From Psychrobacter sp. UBA3962 (lineage in GTDB: Bacteria; Pseudomonadota; Gammaproteobacteria; Pseudomonadales; Moraxellaceae), in the NCBI RefSeq assembly GCF_002385225.1, contig NZ_DGDC01000045.1, positions 1-60,595 on the forward strand: a stretch of DNA of 60,595 bases, written 5' to 3'. The translations under genes were made by a program, and so were the position numbers. Each line of letters begins with the position of its first letter. Position 1 is the first letter of the stretch. Shown here in pieces: positions 35,342-45,180 of this stretch. The notes below the pieces were generated by a model. The model worked only from the letters and a program-made list of their open reading frames with translations. It was not told the DNA's origin and did not search any database.

Positions 35342-38300
35342 TTACTCGGTTTTACCATGCGGACGTAGCCATTTAGCAAACCAGTTAGAAATATCATCCA
35401 TAAAAGTATAAACCATAGGAATGACAATTAAACTTAAGAAGGTCGAGGTGAACAGCCCCCCTAATACCGCAGCTGCCATAGGACGGCGGAAAGTAGAGTC
35501 GACGTCTCCGAGACCAAAGATTAAAGGCAACATGCCTGCAGCCATGGCAATGGTAGTCATGATAATAGGTCGAGCCCGCTTACGACAAGAATCTAGAAGA
35601 GCGTCAAAACGATTCAACCCGTGTTCTTTTTCGGCCAAAATAGCATAGTCCACCAACAAAATAGAGTTTTTGGTAGCAATACCCATTAGCATGATAAAGC
35701 CAATCATTGAAGGCATAGATAAGCTACTTTTGGTCAATACCAGGCCCACAAAAGCCCCGCCAATAGACAAAGGTAACGCCATCAAAATCGTGAAAGGCTG
35801 AAGCACTTTACCGAATAGTAAAATAAGCACCCCAAAGATACAGATAATGCCAACAGAAATGGCAATCACGAAGCCACCAAATAATTCAGACATACTCTCA
35901 GCCTGACCTTGGTCAATAATTGAAATACCTTCGGGAATATTACCTTCTTGCAGTGATGGAATCGATTTCACGGCTTCTACTAGGCCCCCTAACTCACCGC
36001 CTGCGACTTGAACGTTAATGGTAATAGCCCGTTCTCTATCAAAACGTAGGATTTCAGAAGGTCCTGTACCAAATGATAGGTCAGCAACTTCACCCACTCG
36101 AGCGCCTGTGGTTCCTGAGGTTGGGACATATAAATCTGCCAACTGGCTGACATTGTTTTTTGCTTCTTGTGGTAAGCGCACCACGATAGGCACCTGACGC
36201 GTATCTAAGTTAAGCTTAGATAATCGTTGTTCATAATCGCCTAAAGTCGCCACACGTAAGGTATCAGCAACGCCTTGAGTGGTGGCACCTTGATCGGCCA
36301 TGGCAGTGCGATTAGGAACAATAGAAAGCTCTTGGCGTGGCAAGCTGCGGTTACTGGTGACACTGCCGGCTTCCGGTAAAGAGCGAATCTCATTCATCAC
36401 CTGCTGCGCCATTTGCTCTAATAGCTCAGAGTTGGTACTGGTCAGCGCAAAACTATAGCCAGATTCACCGCCACTAGATAAGCCGATATCAAATCTTGCA
36501 CTTGGAACCGTGGATAAAGCGTCGGTTATCAGGCGCTCAATCTCTATTTTACTAGGACGTGTTCCGCGTGGCTCAAGCACAATATCCACACTAGCCGCAT
36601 TAGAAACACTACCCGAGCTAGAAGAGGAATCCAAGCTGGCTTGTTGTGGGTCGCCCACCACGCTTAGGATACTTTTTACCCCTTCAATTTGAGATATCCG
36701 ATCTTCAACCATTTTAGTAATACGACCGGTATCTTGTAGGCTGGCATCTGGGGTGAGCTCGATACCGACTCGAGTTTGATCAATATCGTTTTCTGGGATA
36801 AAAGTGGTCGGCAAAAACTTCACTAAAGTCAACGACGCTACGAACAGTAGTAAAGTGGTGCCCAAGGTAATCCAGCGGTGACGTAGCGTCCAGCCGACTG
36901 TTTTTAAATAAATCTCCATGATGCGCCCGGTCTTTTCGACATGCCCCTTTTCAGGACGTAGCACATAAGCGGCCATCATAGGGGTGATTAAACGGGCTAC
37001 CATTAGCGAGACAAAAATAGAGATGGCGGCTGTCCACCCAAACTGACGGAAGAATTGTCCAACAATACCGCTCATAAAGGCAGTGGGCAAAAAGACTGCA
37101 ATTAAAGTAAAGGTTGTGGCGACTACCGCCAAGCCAATCTCATCCGCGGCTTCCATTGCGGCCTGGTAGGGGGTCTTACCCATGCGCAAGTGACGGATGA
37201 TGTTTTCTACCTCTACAATGGCATCATCGACCAATACTCCCACTACTAAGGACAGTGCTAATAAACTAATGAGGTTCAAACTAAAGTCGAACAGATACAT
37301 ACCTAAGAAGGTAGGGATCACAGATAGGGGTAGAGCAACTGCCGCGACAATAGTGGCACGCACATTACGCAAGAATAGGAATACCACCACTACCGCTAAC
37401 AACCCGCCTTCAATTAACATTCTAAGCGAGGCTTTATAATCTTCTTCAACTGGGGTGGCTCGATCGAATACTTTGGTGATGGTATAGTTGGGCATATCTT
37501 GTTGTAGCTTAGCCAACTCTTCGTCCACCAGTTTTACGATCTCTACTTCACTGGCGCCGCGGGAGCGAGTCACGTTAAAGGCAACCACGGTTTCCCCGTC
37601 TAATTTAGCGATAGAGCTAGGATCAGCTGTGCCATCGGTAATGGTTGCTATCTCACCCAGACGCTGAGTGCCCCCTGTGGGTAAGGCAATCTGTAAATCA
37701 TTAAGCTCTCTAGCACTCTTAACCGCCCCCAAAACACGAATGTTTTGTTTGCTGCTGCCCACCTCAGATTCTCCGCCTGAGCTGTCTTGCTGAATACCAG
37801 TGATTTGTTCTGATAGCTGGGTAATAGGCAGTTGCAGGGCATTAAGACTTATGGGATCTACCTCAACACTGATTTCACGTTCCAGCCCTCCCACTCGGCT
37901 TACGGTACTCACGCCTTTGATATCAGACAGACGCTTATTAATAGTGTCATCGACAAACCAAGATAAGTCCTCAGGGCTAACCCCATTGGCAGCAACGGTA
38001 TAGGTAACAGCAGGCAGACCGGCAGTGGTGACCTTGGTTACGATAGGGTCATTGGCTGCGGCGGGCAAGTCTCCCTGGACTTCTCCTACCGCTGAGCGCA
38101 CATCGTCTACGGCTTCTTGAATGTCCTTTTCTAACACAAATTCAGTGGTCACCGTAGCCGCCCCAGTTTGGAGCGTGGTGTTCATGTGCTTCACACCCTC
38201 GATACTGGCAATCTTGTTTTCGATCTTTTTAGCCACATCATTTTCCAGCTGGCTAGGGGCGGCACCTGGCAGAGTCACAGTGACTACCACAGCGGGCAGG

Positions 38301-38437
38301 TCAATATCAGGAAACTGCTGGACCTTCATTTGCATAAATCCATAGATACCACCGAGGGTCAGTAGTATGAATAGAAGAATGGCAACCAGAGGGTTTCGAA
38401 TGGAGTATGCTGAGACATTAAGGCTCATAAAGGGCAT
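35342..38437 (-). CDS. RND efflux permease
   Basis: A 1031-residue inner-membrane proton antiporter of the resistance-nodulation-division family. It shows the usual plan of twelve membrane segments with two large periplasmic loops. The N-terminal helix contains the family pattern YSIRNPLVAILL, and the central transmembrane part has SLVVGVLVDDAIVEVENI with the paired aspartates of the proton relay. It probably pumps drugs or other amphiphilic compounds; the substrate is unknown. Its adaptor gene lies upstream on the same strand. No TolC-type outer-membrane gene is in the window. Start alternatives are M1 and M4. Confidence 0.94.
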   Translation of the reverse strand: MPFMSLNVSAYSIRNPLVAILLFILLTLGGIYGFMQMKVQQFPDIDLPAVVVTVTLPGAAPSQLENDVAKKIENKIASIEGVKHMNTTLQTGAATVTTEFVLEKDIQEAVDDVRSAVGEVQGDLPAAANDPIVTKVTTAGLPAVTYTVAANGVSPEDLSWFVDDTINKRLSDIKGVSTVSRVGGLEREISVEVDPISLNALQLPITQLSEQITGIQQDSSGGESEVGSSKQNIRVLGAVKSARELNDLQIALPTGGTQRLGEIATITDGTADPSSIAKLDGETVVAFNVTRSRGASEVEIVKLVDEELAKLQQDMPNYTITKVFDRATPVEEDYKASLRMLIEGGLLAVVVVFLFLRNVRATIVAAVALPLSVIPTFLGMYLFDFSLNLISLLALSLVVGVLVDDAIVEVENIIRHLRMGKTPYQAAMEAADEIGLAVVATTFTLIAVFLPTAFMSGIVGQFFRQFGWTAAISIFVSLMVARLITPMMAAYVLRPEKGHVEKTGRIMEIYLKTVGWTLRHRWITLGTTLLLFVASLTLVKFLPTTFIPENDIDQTRVGIELTPDASLQDTGRITKMVEDRISQIEGVKSILSVVGDPQQASLDSSSSSGSVSNAASVDIVLEPRGTRPSKIEIERLITDALSTVPSARFDIGLSSGGESGYSFALTSTNSELLEQMAQQVMNEIRSLPEAGSVTSNRSLPRQELSIVPNRTAMADQGATTQGVADTLRVATLGDYEQRLSKLNLDTRQVPIVVRLPQEAKNNVSQLADLYVPTSGTTGARVGEVADLSFGTGPSEILRFDRERAITINVQVAGGELGGLVEAVKSIPSLQEGNIPEGISIIDQGQAESMSELFGGFVIAISVGIICIFGVLILLFGKVLQPFTILMALPLSIGGAFVGLVLTKSSLSMPSMIGFIMLMGIATKNSILLVDYAILAEKEHGLNRFDALLDSCRKRARPIIMTTIAMAAGMLPLIFGLGDVDSTFRRPMAAAVLGGLFTSTFLSLIVIPMVYTFMDDISNWFAKWLRPHGKTE

Positions 38438-38604
38438 CCTGCTTGGAGAAATAAATCAAAGTAAGAAAGGTACGGCGAAGCAAGAGTAGGCGAGAGGGCG
38501 GGGTTATCCATTAACAAACGAGCCACTAACAAATAAGCTTTAATTTTTTAACAGATAACCTAGCAGATCTCACCTTCCTAAACTCAGTTAAACTATAACA
38601 ATAC

Positions 38605-39945
38605 TTATTCAGCTTTAGCGGATTCAGGGTTGGCGATGGTCACAACGTCACCGTCACTTAAGAAGCTGCCACCTTGGCGTACGATATTGGCTTCTCCCTG
38701 AAGGGGTTCTAGCAATACCACACGGTCCCCTTGACGCTCACCAAGTTTAACTTTAACTCGGCTCACGCGATAAATGGTTTCACGATTCTCATCTTTCACG
38801 GCTTTCACTTGCATCACGTAATCGTAACCATCTTGAGTAACCACTGCACTGACTGGAATGGTCGATTTTGCATCGCTACCCAACTTAAAGGTACCGCGTT
38901 GATACATACCTGCTCTGGCGTTAGGGTGTCTGGCCAAAGAGGCATAAATGGTAATCTGACGGCTGCCATCTTCTGCTGTAGGTGAAATACGGCTAACTTT
39001 ACCCATAACGCTTTTATTGTTTGGTAAGCTGACTTCAACAGGGGTGCCCACATTGATTTCACCCACTTTATTGGGATCCACTTGGGCTTGCCACTCAAGC
39101 TTACCTTCTTCAATGATGGTAAATAGAGGCTCTGGGCCAGGCACACTGCCCACATTAGCCGATTTTTCACTAATAACCCCACTGACAGGAGCGGTTACCT
39201 TGGCGTTTTGCATATTAAGGTTTTGATTGTTTAATCGAGCCCTTGACGCAGCTACCGAAGCGGCAGCTTGGTTAGCAGTGGCCACGTAGCGATCGGCCTC
39301 TTGTTGGCTGATAGCATTGATATTTAACAAAGGAAGAACTCGATCAGCATCCCGCTTGGCCAATTCATAGCTAGACTCGGCTTCTGCCAACTCTGCTTTG
39401 GCTTGAATCAGTTGCTGCTGCATCGCGTCAGTATCAAAGATGGCCAATACTTGACCTTTTTTGACTTGATCGCCTTCTCTGACCAAGACTTTATCAATGG
39501 CAACCCCACTCACTTTACCGCTTACGGTCGAGGTAGTCTCAGGACTAATGGTACCATCGGCAGTTAAATCGTTAGTCACACTAGACTGAGAGGGCGTAAC
39601 TGTCTCAACAGTCAATACGGGCTTTTGACTTACTTCCTTTTCAATCTCAGTGACCCCTGTGGCGGTGCCCATTTGCGGAGAAACCGATCTTTCAGCCTCA
39701 AGGCCATTGTCTTCAGTTTGTTTCTCGCCCCACATTTTGCCTGCGAACAAGCCAATGGCCAACGCAACCAAAATTAGAGGTAAGACCCAAAGCCAATTCG
39801 GCTTCGACTTAACCGCTTCTGCACTATAGGGCGTATAAGCCGGATCTGTATTAACTGCAGAAGTTTCTGGATTTGGCGAGGTATCCTTAGCAGTGCTAGG
39901 AATCTCACTGGGTGTTTTGTTGTTAGGATCAGAGTTATTCGTCAT
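38605..39945 (-). CDS. RND efflux periplasmic adaptor
   Basis: A 446-residue membrane fusion protein partner of the permease encoded 167 bases downstream. A disordered Pro/Ser/Thr-rich cytoplasmic N-terminus (residues 1-48) precedes one membrane helix (about 50-68). Then come the lipoyl-type half motif VREGDQVKKGQVLAIFD, a short coiled coil (about 170-240) and beta domains to the end. It should bridge the permease to an outer-membrane channel encoded elsewhere. Confidence 0.92.
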   Translation of the reverse strand: MTNNSDPNNKTPSEIPSTAKDTSPNPETSAVNTDPAYTPYSAEAVKSKPNWLWVLPLILVALAIGLFAGKMWGEKQTEDNGLEAERSVSPQMGTATGVTEIEKEVSQKPVLTVETVTPSQSSVTNDLTADGTISPETTSTVSGKVSGVAIDKVLVREGDQVKKGQVLAIFDTDAMQQQLIQAKAELAEAESSYELAKRDADRVLPLLNINAISQQEADRYVATANQAAASVAASRARLNNQNLNMQNAKVTAPVSGVISEKSANVGSVPGPEPLFTIIEEGKLEWQAQVDPNKVGEINVGTPVEVSLPNNKSVMGKVSRISPTAEDGSRQITIYASLARHPNARAGMYQRGTFKLGSDAKSTIPVSAVVTQDGYDYVMQVKAVKDENRETIYRVSRVKVKLGERQGDRVVLLEPLQGEANIVRQGGSFLSDGDVVTIANPESAKAE

Positions 39946-40486
39946 ATCAGTCTCGCAAACACATTGGTTTGGATAAATAAAAAAATAATTTAAATTATAC
40001 GTTAAATAAACACTTTTTGTTTAGAGTGATATCGTACTAAATTCTTTACTTTCATTATAAATAAAATCTTAATTAAATCGTGGCTCATTTGGAGTTTAAT
40101 TAGTAATTTTTTACTTATATCTTTGAGTGTTAAATTAAGCTAATAGATTTTGTGTGTTAGTCATAAGCTATGACTTATAGGGGTTTATAAAAAGAAGATT
40201 GGTTTTTAAAATGTGAAACCGATTAACAACAGTTATGCAAAGAACTAGGGTAGGGATATACAACTTACAAGAAGAACTTTACAAATCCATTATCAAAATA
40301 TCTTTTTTGCTCCCTATACTAGGATAAGTTGAAATTTAGAAGAACGTTATTTTGATTATAGAAAAATAACTTTATATAACGTGTTTCCGTTATATCACGG
40401 AAATACCAAAGAGTGAAAGGCGAATGAGTAAGGGCTCAATTGGCTGATTAGCTCTAGCAGCTTATAATGATTTTTGGAGAATAATA
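39946..40486. promoter_or_regulatory. Divergent control region with operator-like palindrome
   Basis: This 541-base gap separates the leftward efflux genes from the rightward acidic protein gene. A palindrome, TTTCCGT-TATATC-ACGGAAA, lies at 40384-40403, with no T run after it, so it resembles an operator. The rest is AT-rich. No regulator gene is adjacent. Confidence 0.4.
40440..40468 (+). promoter_or_regulatory. Candidate promoter of the acidic secreted protein gene
   Basis: TTGGCT (40440-40445, four of six) is followed after 17 bases by a perfect TATAAT (40463-40468). Transcription would start near 40475, giving a very short leader of about 12 bases before the ATG at 40487. Confidence 0.4.
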
Positions 40487-41005
40487 ATGCCTATTAATGA
40501 TAAACAAGATTTGTCAAAACGTACAACAAACCGCTTGATGCTTTCAACTTTAGTGGCTGGTGTACTGGCTATTTCTGGTACCGCTTCTGCGGCTTCACAA
40601 CCTAAAGCAGCCCCGACTGCTCAGGCCAATATTGAACAAGCTACAGCTGAAGCTGAGCAAGACACTAATGAAGTCGAGAACACTTTACAGCAACAAGTTG
40701 AAGACGAAGATGGTGAATTATTGGCTACACAGCCAGGACAAGCAGCAGTAGCTGAACAGGCCACAGCTGAAGTGGCTGAGGGAGAAGAAGCTGCTGAAGA
40801 CATGGCACAAGTAGCAGAAGCTGCAGCACAACCAGCGCCAGCTAATATTGATACTACGCCTACTTTAGTTGGAGAAGCTGGGGGTGATATCGAAGCTACC
40901 CCTATAACCCTACAGGAAAAAGTGAAAGATAAGCGAGGTGAGTTACAAGCGACTCAGCCAGGTCAAGTTGAAGTGCAAGAGAACCGCCGCTTTAGAACCC
41001 AATAA
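40487..41005 (+). CDS. Acidic Ala/Gln-rich secreted protein with internal repeat
   Basis: I do not recognise this 172-residue protein. A signal peptide ends at ASA (residues 33-35). The mature part is rich in Ala, Glu and Gln and is probably disordered. It contains a 20-residue repeat at residues 67-86 and again at 142-161, with LQ...V..D.GEL.ATQPGQ in common. The C-terminus is basic (ENRRFRTQ). TTGGAG precedes the ATG. A strong terminator follows. The repeat and export point to a structural or surface role, but this is only a guess. Confidence 0.75.
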   Translation: MPINDKQDLSKRTTNRLMLSTLVAGVLAISGTASAASQPKAAPTAQANIEQATAEAEQDTNEVENTLQQQVEDEDGELLATQPGQAAVAEQATAEVAEGEEAAEDMAQVAEAAAQPAPANIDTTPTLVGEAGGDIEATPITLQEKVKDKRGELQATQPGQVEVQENRRFRTQ

Positions 41006-41035
41006 TTAGTGGGCTATCTCATCCAAGGGAATTAG

Positions 41036-41065
41036 AAGAGAGGATTTTTATCCTCTCTTTTTTTT
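41036..41065 (+). terminator. Terminator after the acidic protein gene
   Basis: AAGAGAGGAT pairs with ATCCTCTCTT around a short T loop and is followed by a run of T. It lies about 30 bases after the stop. Confidence 0.9.
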
Positions 41066-41172
41066 ATTGCCCTTTATACGATACGCCGAACTCTTTTAAT
41101 AACTTTTCTAGGTAAGAATTGTCTTAGAATTAACCGAAAAATAATTGCCCTAAAATTGGCCTAGAGTCGGTT

Positions 41173-41901
41173 CTAGATTTTTTTCGCTAATACTTTTTTC
41201 CAACTGTCTTCCAAACATTCGATGGCCAACCACGGATCTATAATCTCTTTGCTAATTTTTTGTTTGCTATTGGCCAGAGTCCAGAGCTGCTGTAAATTAG
41301 CAAAAGGATAGGGGCGGTGTACAAGATAGACAGGCAATCCATTTTGCATAATACCGTCTTTTACCACTTGATAATACCATCCTGAAATACCTTGGCTAGT
41401 AACCCATGAAGCAATGTTTCTGTTACTGGCAGTCGGCCCAATTTGATCATTGATTTTGTAGCAAGGTCTTCTTGGTTGAACTACCCTTAGTTGGACACAA
41501 TCCTCTTCTGCTCCGAACTAGTAAATATCACCAATACAGACAGTGGCTTCAGTCATCTCCTCATAGCCGTCAACTGCAGTAGTGGTTAAATTTTCACCCA
41601 GTAAGCCTAAGTCTAACTTTAGATTAAACTCGGTATTCAGTTTATGGTAAGTGGCGCTACTCATTTGATGCACTGCCTTTAAATGGCCACCATGATGGCG
41701 CCTGTCAGCCTGCTCATCAGTGACTAAGCCTAAGTAATTCACTGCTACAGGCTCTGTAATTGGTGCTTTATTGATTGCACTTAATTGCTCACGGGTAAAG
41801 GGCATCGCTTTACCAGTCCGCACACACTCTAGAGTAGCTATGTGTAGCGGAGAAGTTAGTGACGGGCTGTCTATTTGTGAGGCTGAGAAGGATTGGGTCA
41901 T
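41173..41901 (-). pseudogene. MOSC-domain protein gene with in-frame amber codon
   Basis: The first 127 codons encode the N-terminal half of a YiiM-like MOSC protein (RRHHGGHLKAVHQ, LGENLTTTAVDGYEE, VCIGDIY). A TAG at 41518-41520 stops the frame. The same frame then continues without another stop for 114 codons, with the expected second half: VQLRVVQPRRPCYKIND (including the MOSC cysteine) and GISGWYYQVVKDG. One C-to-T change from CAG would explain the stop. The second half has no start codon or SD of its own and is not a separate gene. A full protein would be 242 residues. Sequencing error, recent inactivation or amber readthrough are all possible. Confidence 0.85.
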
Positions 41902-41988
41902 AATAAATACTTCACTTTCACTAAGTTGTTGTGTTTTTACTATAACAAAATGTTGACTGCTTACTTTGACTATTTAATCAAAGCGCAT

Positions 41989-42017
41989 AAAAAAACGCAC
42001 TATTCAAAGTGCGTTTT
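41989..42017. terminator. Terminator after ompW-like gene
   Basis: AAAAAACGCACT pairs with AGTGCGTTTTTTT around a short loop. It lies about 30 bases after the stop of the minus-strand OmpW gene; the symmetrical A and T runs allow action in both directions. Confidence 0.9.
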
Positions 42018-42045
42018 TTTAACAATCTAGATTTTGGCCAGTTTA

Positions 42046-43158
42046 TTAGAAGCGGTAACCCACACCTAAATAGGTAATATAAGGGTCGATATCGATATTA
42101 GATTTGGCCTCGATTAGCTGATTCCCTTCCTTGTTTTTCACAGTAATGGTGGTATCACTGTCTAGCTTGGCATAGCTAATTGAGCCCACAGCAAACCAGT
42201 TTTCATCAAAGTCATAAGTGGCACCAACGTTAATGATAGGCGCCCAAGCACTGTCAGCTTCTACCTTAACCTTCATGTCGGCAACACCGGCATCTTTATT
42301 ATCGCGAATCTCTTCTTTAGTGCCTAACGCAGCACCAGCTTTATCGTTGTTAATTAGCTCCAATCGACCAGCTGCGATTTGTAAGTCTTGGCCAATGCCT
42401 TTATTAAGTTTAATATCATCAAAATAGGCGTACATCACACCAGCGCCCACATAAGGACGGAATTTATTTACTCCAGGCTTACCAAATTGATATTGCACTA
42501 AGGCAGCCGGTAGCCAAGCACGAGCAGTGGAAGCCACACCACCGCCACGGGTCATATCTGTGATTTGAATGTCATCTTTGATATCGAAGTCACCTAACCC
42601 TGCTCCTATACCAGTAGGGGTCACTGTACCCCTAAAAGGAGCAATCACTTCACCTTTACCTAAAATATCAACTTTAGGGGGAATACCAGCTTTAACTTCC
42701 ACGCCCCAATGATCATCGACATAATAGGTAAATAGCATGCCTATAGTATCAACAGTATCTGATTCAAGTCCGGTACCTGGAGTAGCAAAATTACCTAATC
42801 CATTAATGACAGTTGATCCTGAAGCACCCAGTGTTCCTAAATCAGCATCATCACCTAAAATCCCTAATAAGCCATTAATTTCATTAACACGAGCTTCACC
42901 TTGAGCCGGGTCTATCACATCTTTTACAGCACCGGCGGTAACACTACCATTCTGAGATACTTTGCCATCACGAATTGCTGTAGTATTTTTGACAGGAGTA
43001 GCTTTACCTTGTGGTTCAGCATGTAACCAACCAGCAGAGATAGAGTAGCGTTTGAAACCATCATCGCCTGATTTGAAATAATCAAAGGCGGCAGTGGCAG
43101 ATTGACTGAATAAGATAGGCGCTGCTACAGCACAGGCAATGGATAGGGTCTTTTTCAT
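42046..43158 (-). CDS. OmpW-family outer-membrane protein
   Basis: A 370-residue outer-membrane barrel protein. The signal peptide ends near ATA-AFDYF, and the C-terminus YLGVGYRF has the terminal phenylalanine used for barrel assembly. Segments HWGVEVKAGIPPKVDILGKG and FRPYVGAGVMYAYF are typical of OmpW. At 370 residues it is well above the E. coli OmpW (about 212). The extra length lies in predicted loops (residues 50-130 and 255-300). Family members form small hydrophobic channels; the substrate here is unknown. Confidence 0.9.
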   Translation of the reverse strand: MKKTLSIACAVAAPILFSQSATAAFDYFKSGDDGFKRYSISAGWLHAEPQGKATPVKNTTAIRDGKVSQNGSVTAGAVKDVIDPAQGEARVNEINGLLGILGDDADLGTLGASGSTVINGLGNFATPGTGLESDTVDTIGMLFTYYVDDHWGVEVKAGIPPKVDILGKGEVIAPFRGTVTPTGIGAGLGDFDIKDDIQITDMTRGGGVASTARAWLPAALVQYQFGKPGVNKFRPYVGAGVMYAYFDDIKLNKGIGQDLQIAAGRLELINNDKAGAALGTKEEIRDNKDAGVADMKVKVEADSAWAPIINVGATYDFDENWFAVGSISYAKLDSDTTITVKNKEGNQLIEAKSNIDIDPYITYLGVGYRF

Positions 43159-43623
43159 GATACATCCTTGTATAAAAGAAAATTACAATATTGGTGATAA
43201 TCAAATAGATTAATAGGATACTTAAAGATAAGTACATTGGACAGGACAGGCTATGTCATAAAGGAGATTACGAGTAGAGGCCTTAAAAGATAAAGCGCAA
43301 CCCTTATACAGCCAATACGTCGAACGTCCCTGTAGCTATCCTTTATTGATTGAAACAATTATTTATAGCAAAGTATTAACTTATTAATAAATGTTTCAAT
43401 AATAGCTTCATTCTAGAAAACTTGAAGCACATAGTCAATCTACAAATCTAAAATAGCGGGTAAAACTACTTATAAAACAAATGCCTTATATACTTAAGCT
43501 TAGCAGCAACTACCGGTTGTAAGTTAGCCGTAGGCAGACGATAATTAATAAGTTTTTATGTGACAATAGCTTATAAACTCCATCAACCGATGATATAAAC
43601 CACTAAATATATAGGTGAATCGC
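43159..43623. other. Divergent gap between OmpW and flavoprotein genes
   Basis: About 465 AT-rich bases between divergent genes must hold both promoters. I see GAAACA at 43350 and TGTTTC at 43392 as a widely spaced inverted repeat, but no convincing promoter pair or ORF. Confidence 0.4.
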
Positions 43624-45048
43624 ATGAGTGAGAGCTCTAATGTAGGTTTAGAAAATATCGAAAAAAAAGATTATGCTGAAGCGTTGCAAAAGCTAGAGGC
43701 CGTATTTGGCAGTCAATTGAGTACCAACTTAACCCTTCGTCAGCAGCACGCACATACTATGACTTGGCTAGAAAACCAGCCTGCCGATGCCGTGCTTGTG
43801 GCTCGTGATAAGCAAGACGTTGCCAAAGCAGTTGCCATCTGCAATGAATATCAAATGCCAGTGATTGCCTTTGGTATAGGCTCCTCCTTAGAGGGGCAAC
43901 TGAACGCGCCTTACGGCGGCTTATGTATTGATATGAGCGAGATGAATGAGGTACTTCAGGTCAATAATGAAGACCTAACGGTAACGGTACAGCCTGGGGT
44001 TACCCGTGAGCAGCTAAACCACTACTTGCGTGATACTGGATTGTTTTTCCCGATTGATCCCGGTGCTAACGCGACTATCGGAGGTATGGTAGCGACTCGT
44101 GCTTCAGGCACCAATGCAGTGCGCTATGGCACCATGAAAGATGTGGTGTTGGCATTAGAAGTAGTCACAGCAGAAGGCAAAATCATCAAAACCGGCACCC
44201 GTGCCAAGAAATCAGCAGCAGGCTATGATTTAACCCGCTTAATGATCGGCTCAGAGGGCACTTTGGGTATTGTCACTGAAATCACTCTAAAATTGTTTGG
44301 CATCACAGAATGTGTGGGTAGTGGGATTTGTCATTTCCCTACGATTGAGGCGGCGTGTGAAGCCACGATGATGACCATTCAGATGTGTCTGCCCATTGCT
44401 CGTATTGAACTGCTAGATACCTTGCAGGTCAGAGCGTGTAACCAATACTCCAACCTTAATTTAAAAGAGATGCCCACCTTATTCGTCGAATTTCATGGCA
44501 GTGAAGCAGGGGTAGAGGAGCAAGCACAAATCTTTAGTGATATTGTTGAAGAGTGCGGCGGATCAGATTTTGCTTGGGATAGTAACGAAGAGGAGCGCAA
44601 GAAGTTATGGCACGCCAGACACAATGCTTATCCCGCCAGCTGCGCGCTACGTCCTGAAGCCAAAGCACTCTCTACGGATGCTTGTGTGCCGATCTCAAGA
44701 CTGGCCGAATGTGTCAGCGAAACTGCCAAAGATATTGAGGCTTCGGGCATGATAGGGCCTATTGTCGGTCATGTGGGCGATGGTAACTTCCACGTATTAT
44801 TGCTGGTAGATACCAATAACCCTGAGGAGGTGCAAACCGCAGAGGACTTGGTCGGTCGTCTAGCAAAACGTGCCATTGATATGGACGGTACTTGTACGGG
44901 GGAGCATGGTATTGGTCAAGGTAAACAAAAATACATGCAACATGAGCATGGCGAAGCAGTACTAGTGATGCAAGCCATTAAGCAAGCTTTAGACCCGAAC
45001 AACATCTTAAACCCTGGTAAGATTTGGCCTGCCAAATTAGGGGCCTAA
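43624..45048 (+). CDS. FAD-linked oxidase, D-lactate dehydrogenase (LDHD/GlcD) type
   Basis: A 474-residue flavoprotein with the vanillyl-alcohol-oxidase fold. The FAD-binding part shows DPGANATIGGMVAT and the ASGTNAVRYGTMKDVVLALE stretch typical of LDHD and glycolate oxidase GlcD proteins, then KKSAAGYDLTRLMIGSEGTLG. The C-terminal HVGDGNFH and GEHGIGQGK motifs complete the family pattern. It probably oxidises D-lactate or another 2-hydroxy acid and passes electrons to the respiratory chain. I chose the ATG at 43624, which has AGGTGA 5 bases before it; the frame also opens at a GTG at 43615. No GlcE or GlcF partner is adjacent. Confidence 0.88.
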   Translation: MSESSNVGLENIEKKDYAEALQKLEAVFGSQLSTNLTLRQQHAHTMTWLENQPADAVLVARDKQDVAKAVAICNEYQMPVIAFGIGSSLEGQLNAPYGGLCIDMSEMNEVLQVNNEDLTVTVQPGVTREQLNHYLRDTGLFFPIDPGANATIGGMVATRASGTNAVRYGTMKDVVLALEVVTAEGKIIKTGTRAKKSAAGYDLTRLMIGSEGTLGIVTEITLKLFGITECVGSGICHFPTIEAACEATMMTIQMCLPIARIELLDTLQVRACNQYSNLNLKEMPTLFVEFHGSEAGVEEQAQIFSDIVEECGGSDFAWDSNEEERKKLWHARHNAYPASCALRPEAKALSTDACVPISRLAECVSETAKDIEASGMIGPIVGHVGDGNFHVLLLVDTNNPEEVQTAEDLVGRLAKRAIDMDGTCTGEHGIGQGKQKYMQHEHGEAVLVMQAIKQALDPNNILNPGKIWPAKLGA

Positions 45049-45180
45049 GCGCTTAAAGAGCTGAGTGGAATCGAAGCTAGCATAATGATATTGACATATT
45101 TAAGTCGTAGCATGAGTTATGCCCATATTTGATTGGCATAACTCTTAGCGTACTTATCTTGTGCAATATAGGATGGCCCC

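Noticed and set aside
41173..41367. Separate small gene downstream of the MOSC fragment
   Set aside because: It is in the same frame as the MOSC gene and encodes its missing C-terminal part, with no SD of its own.
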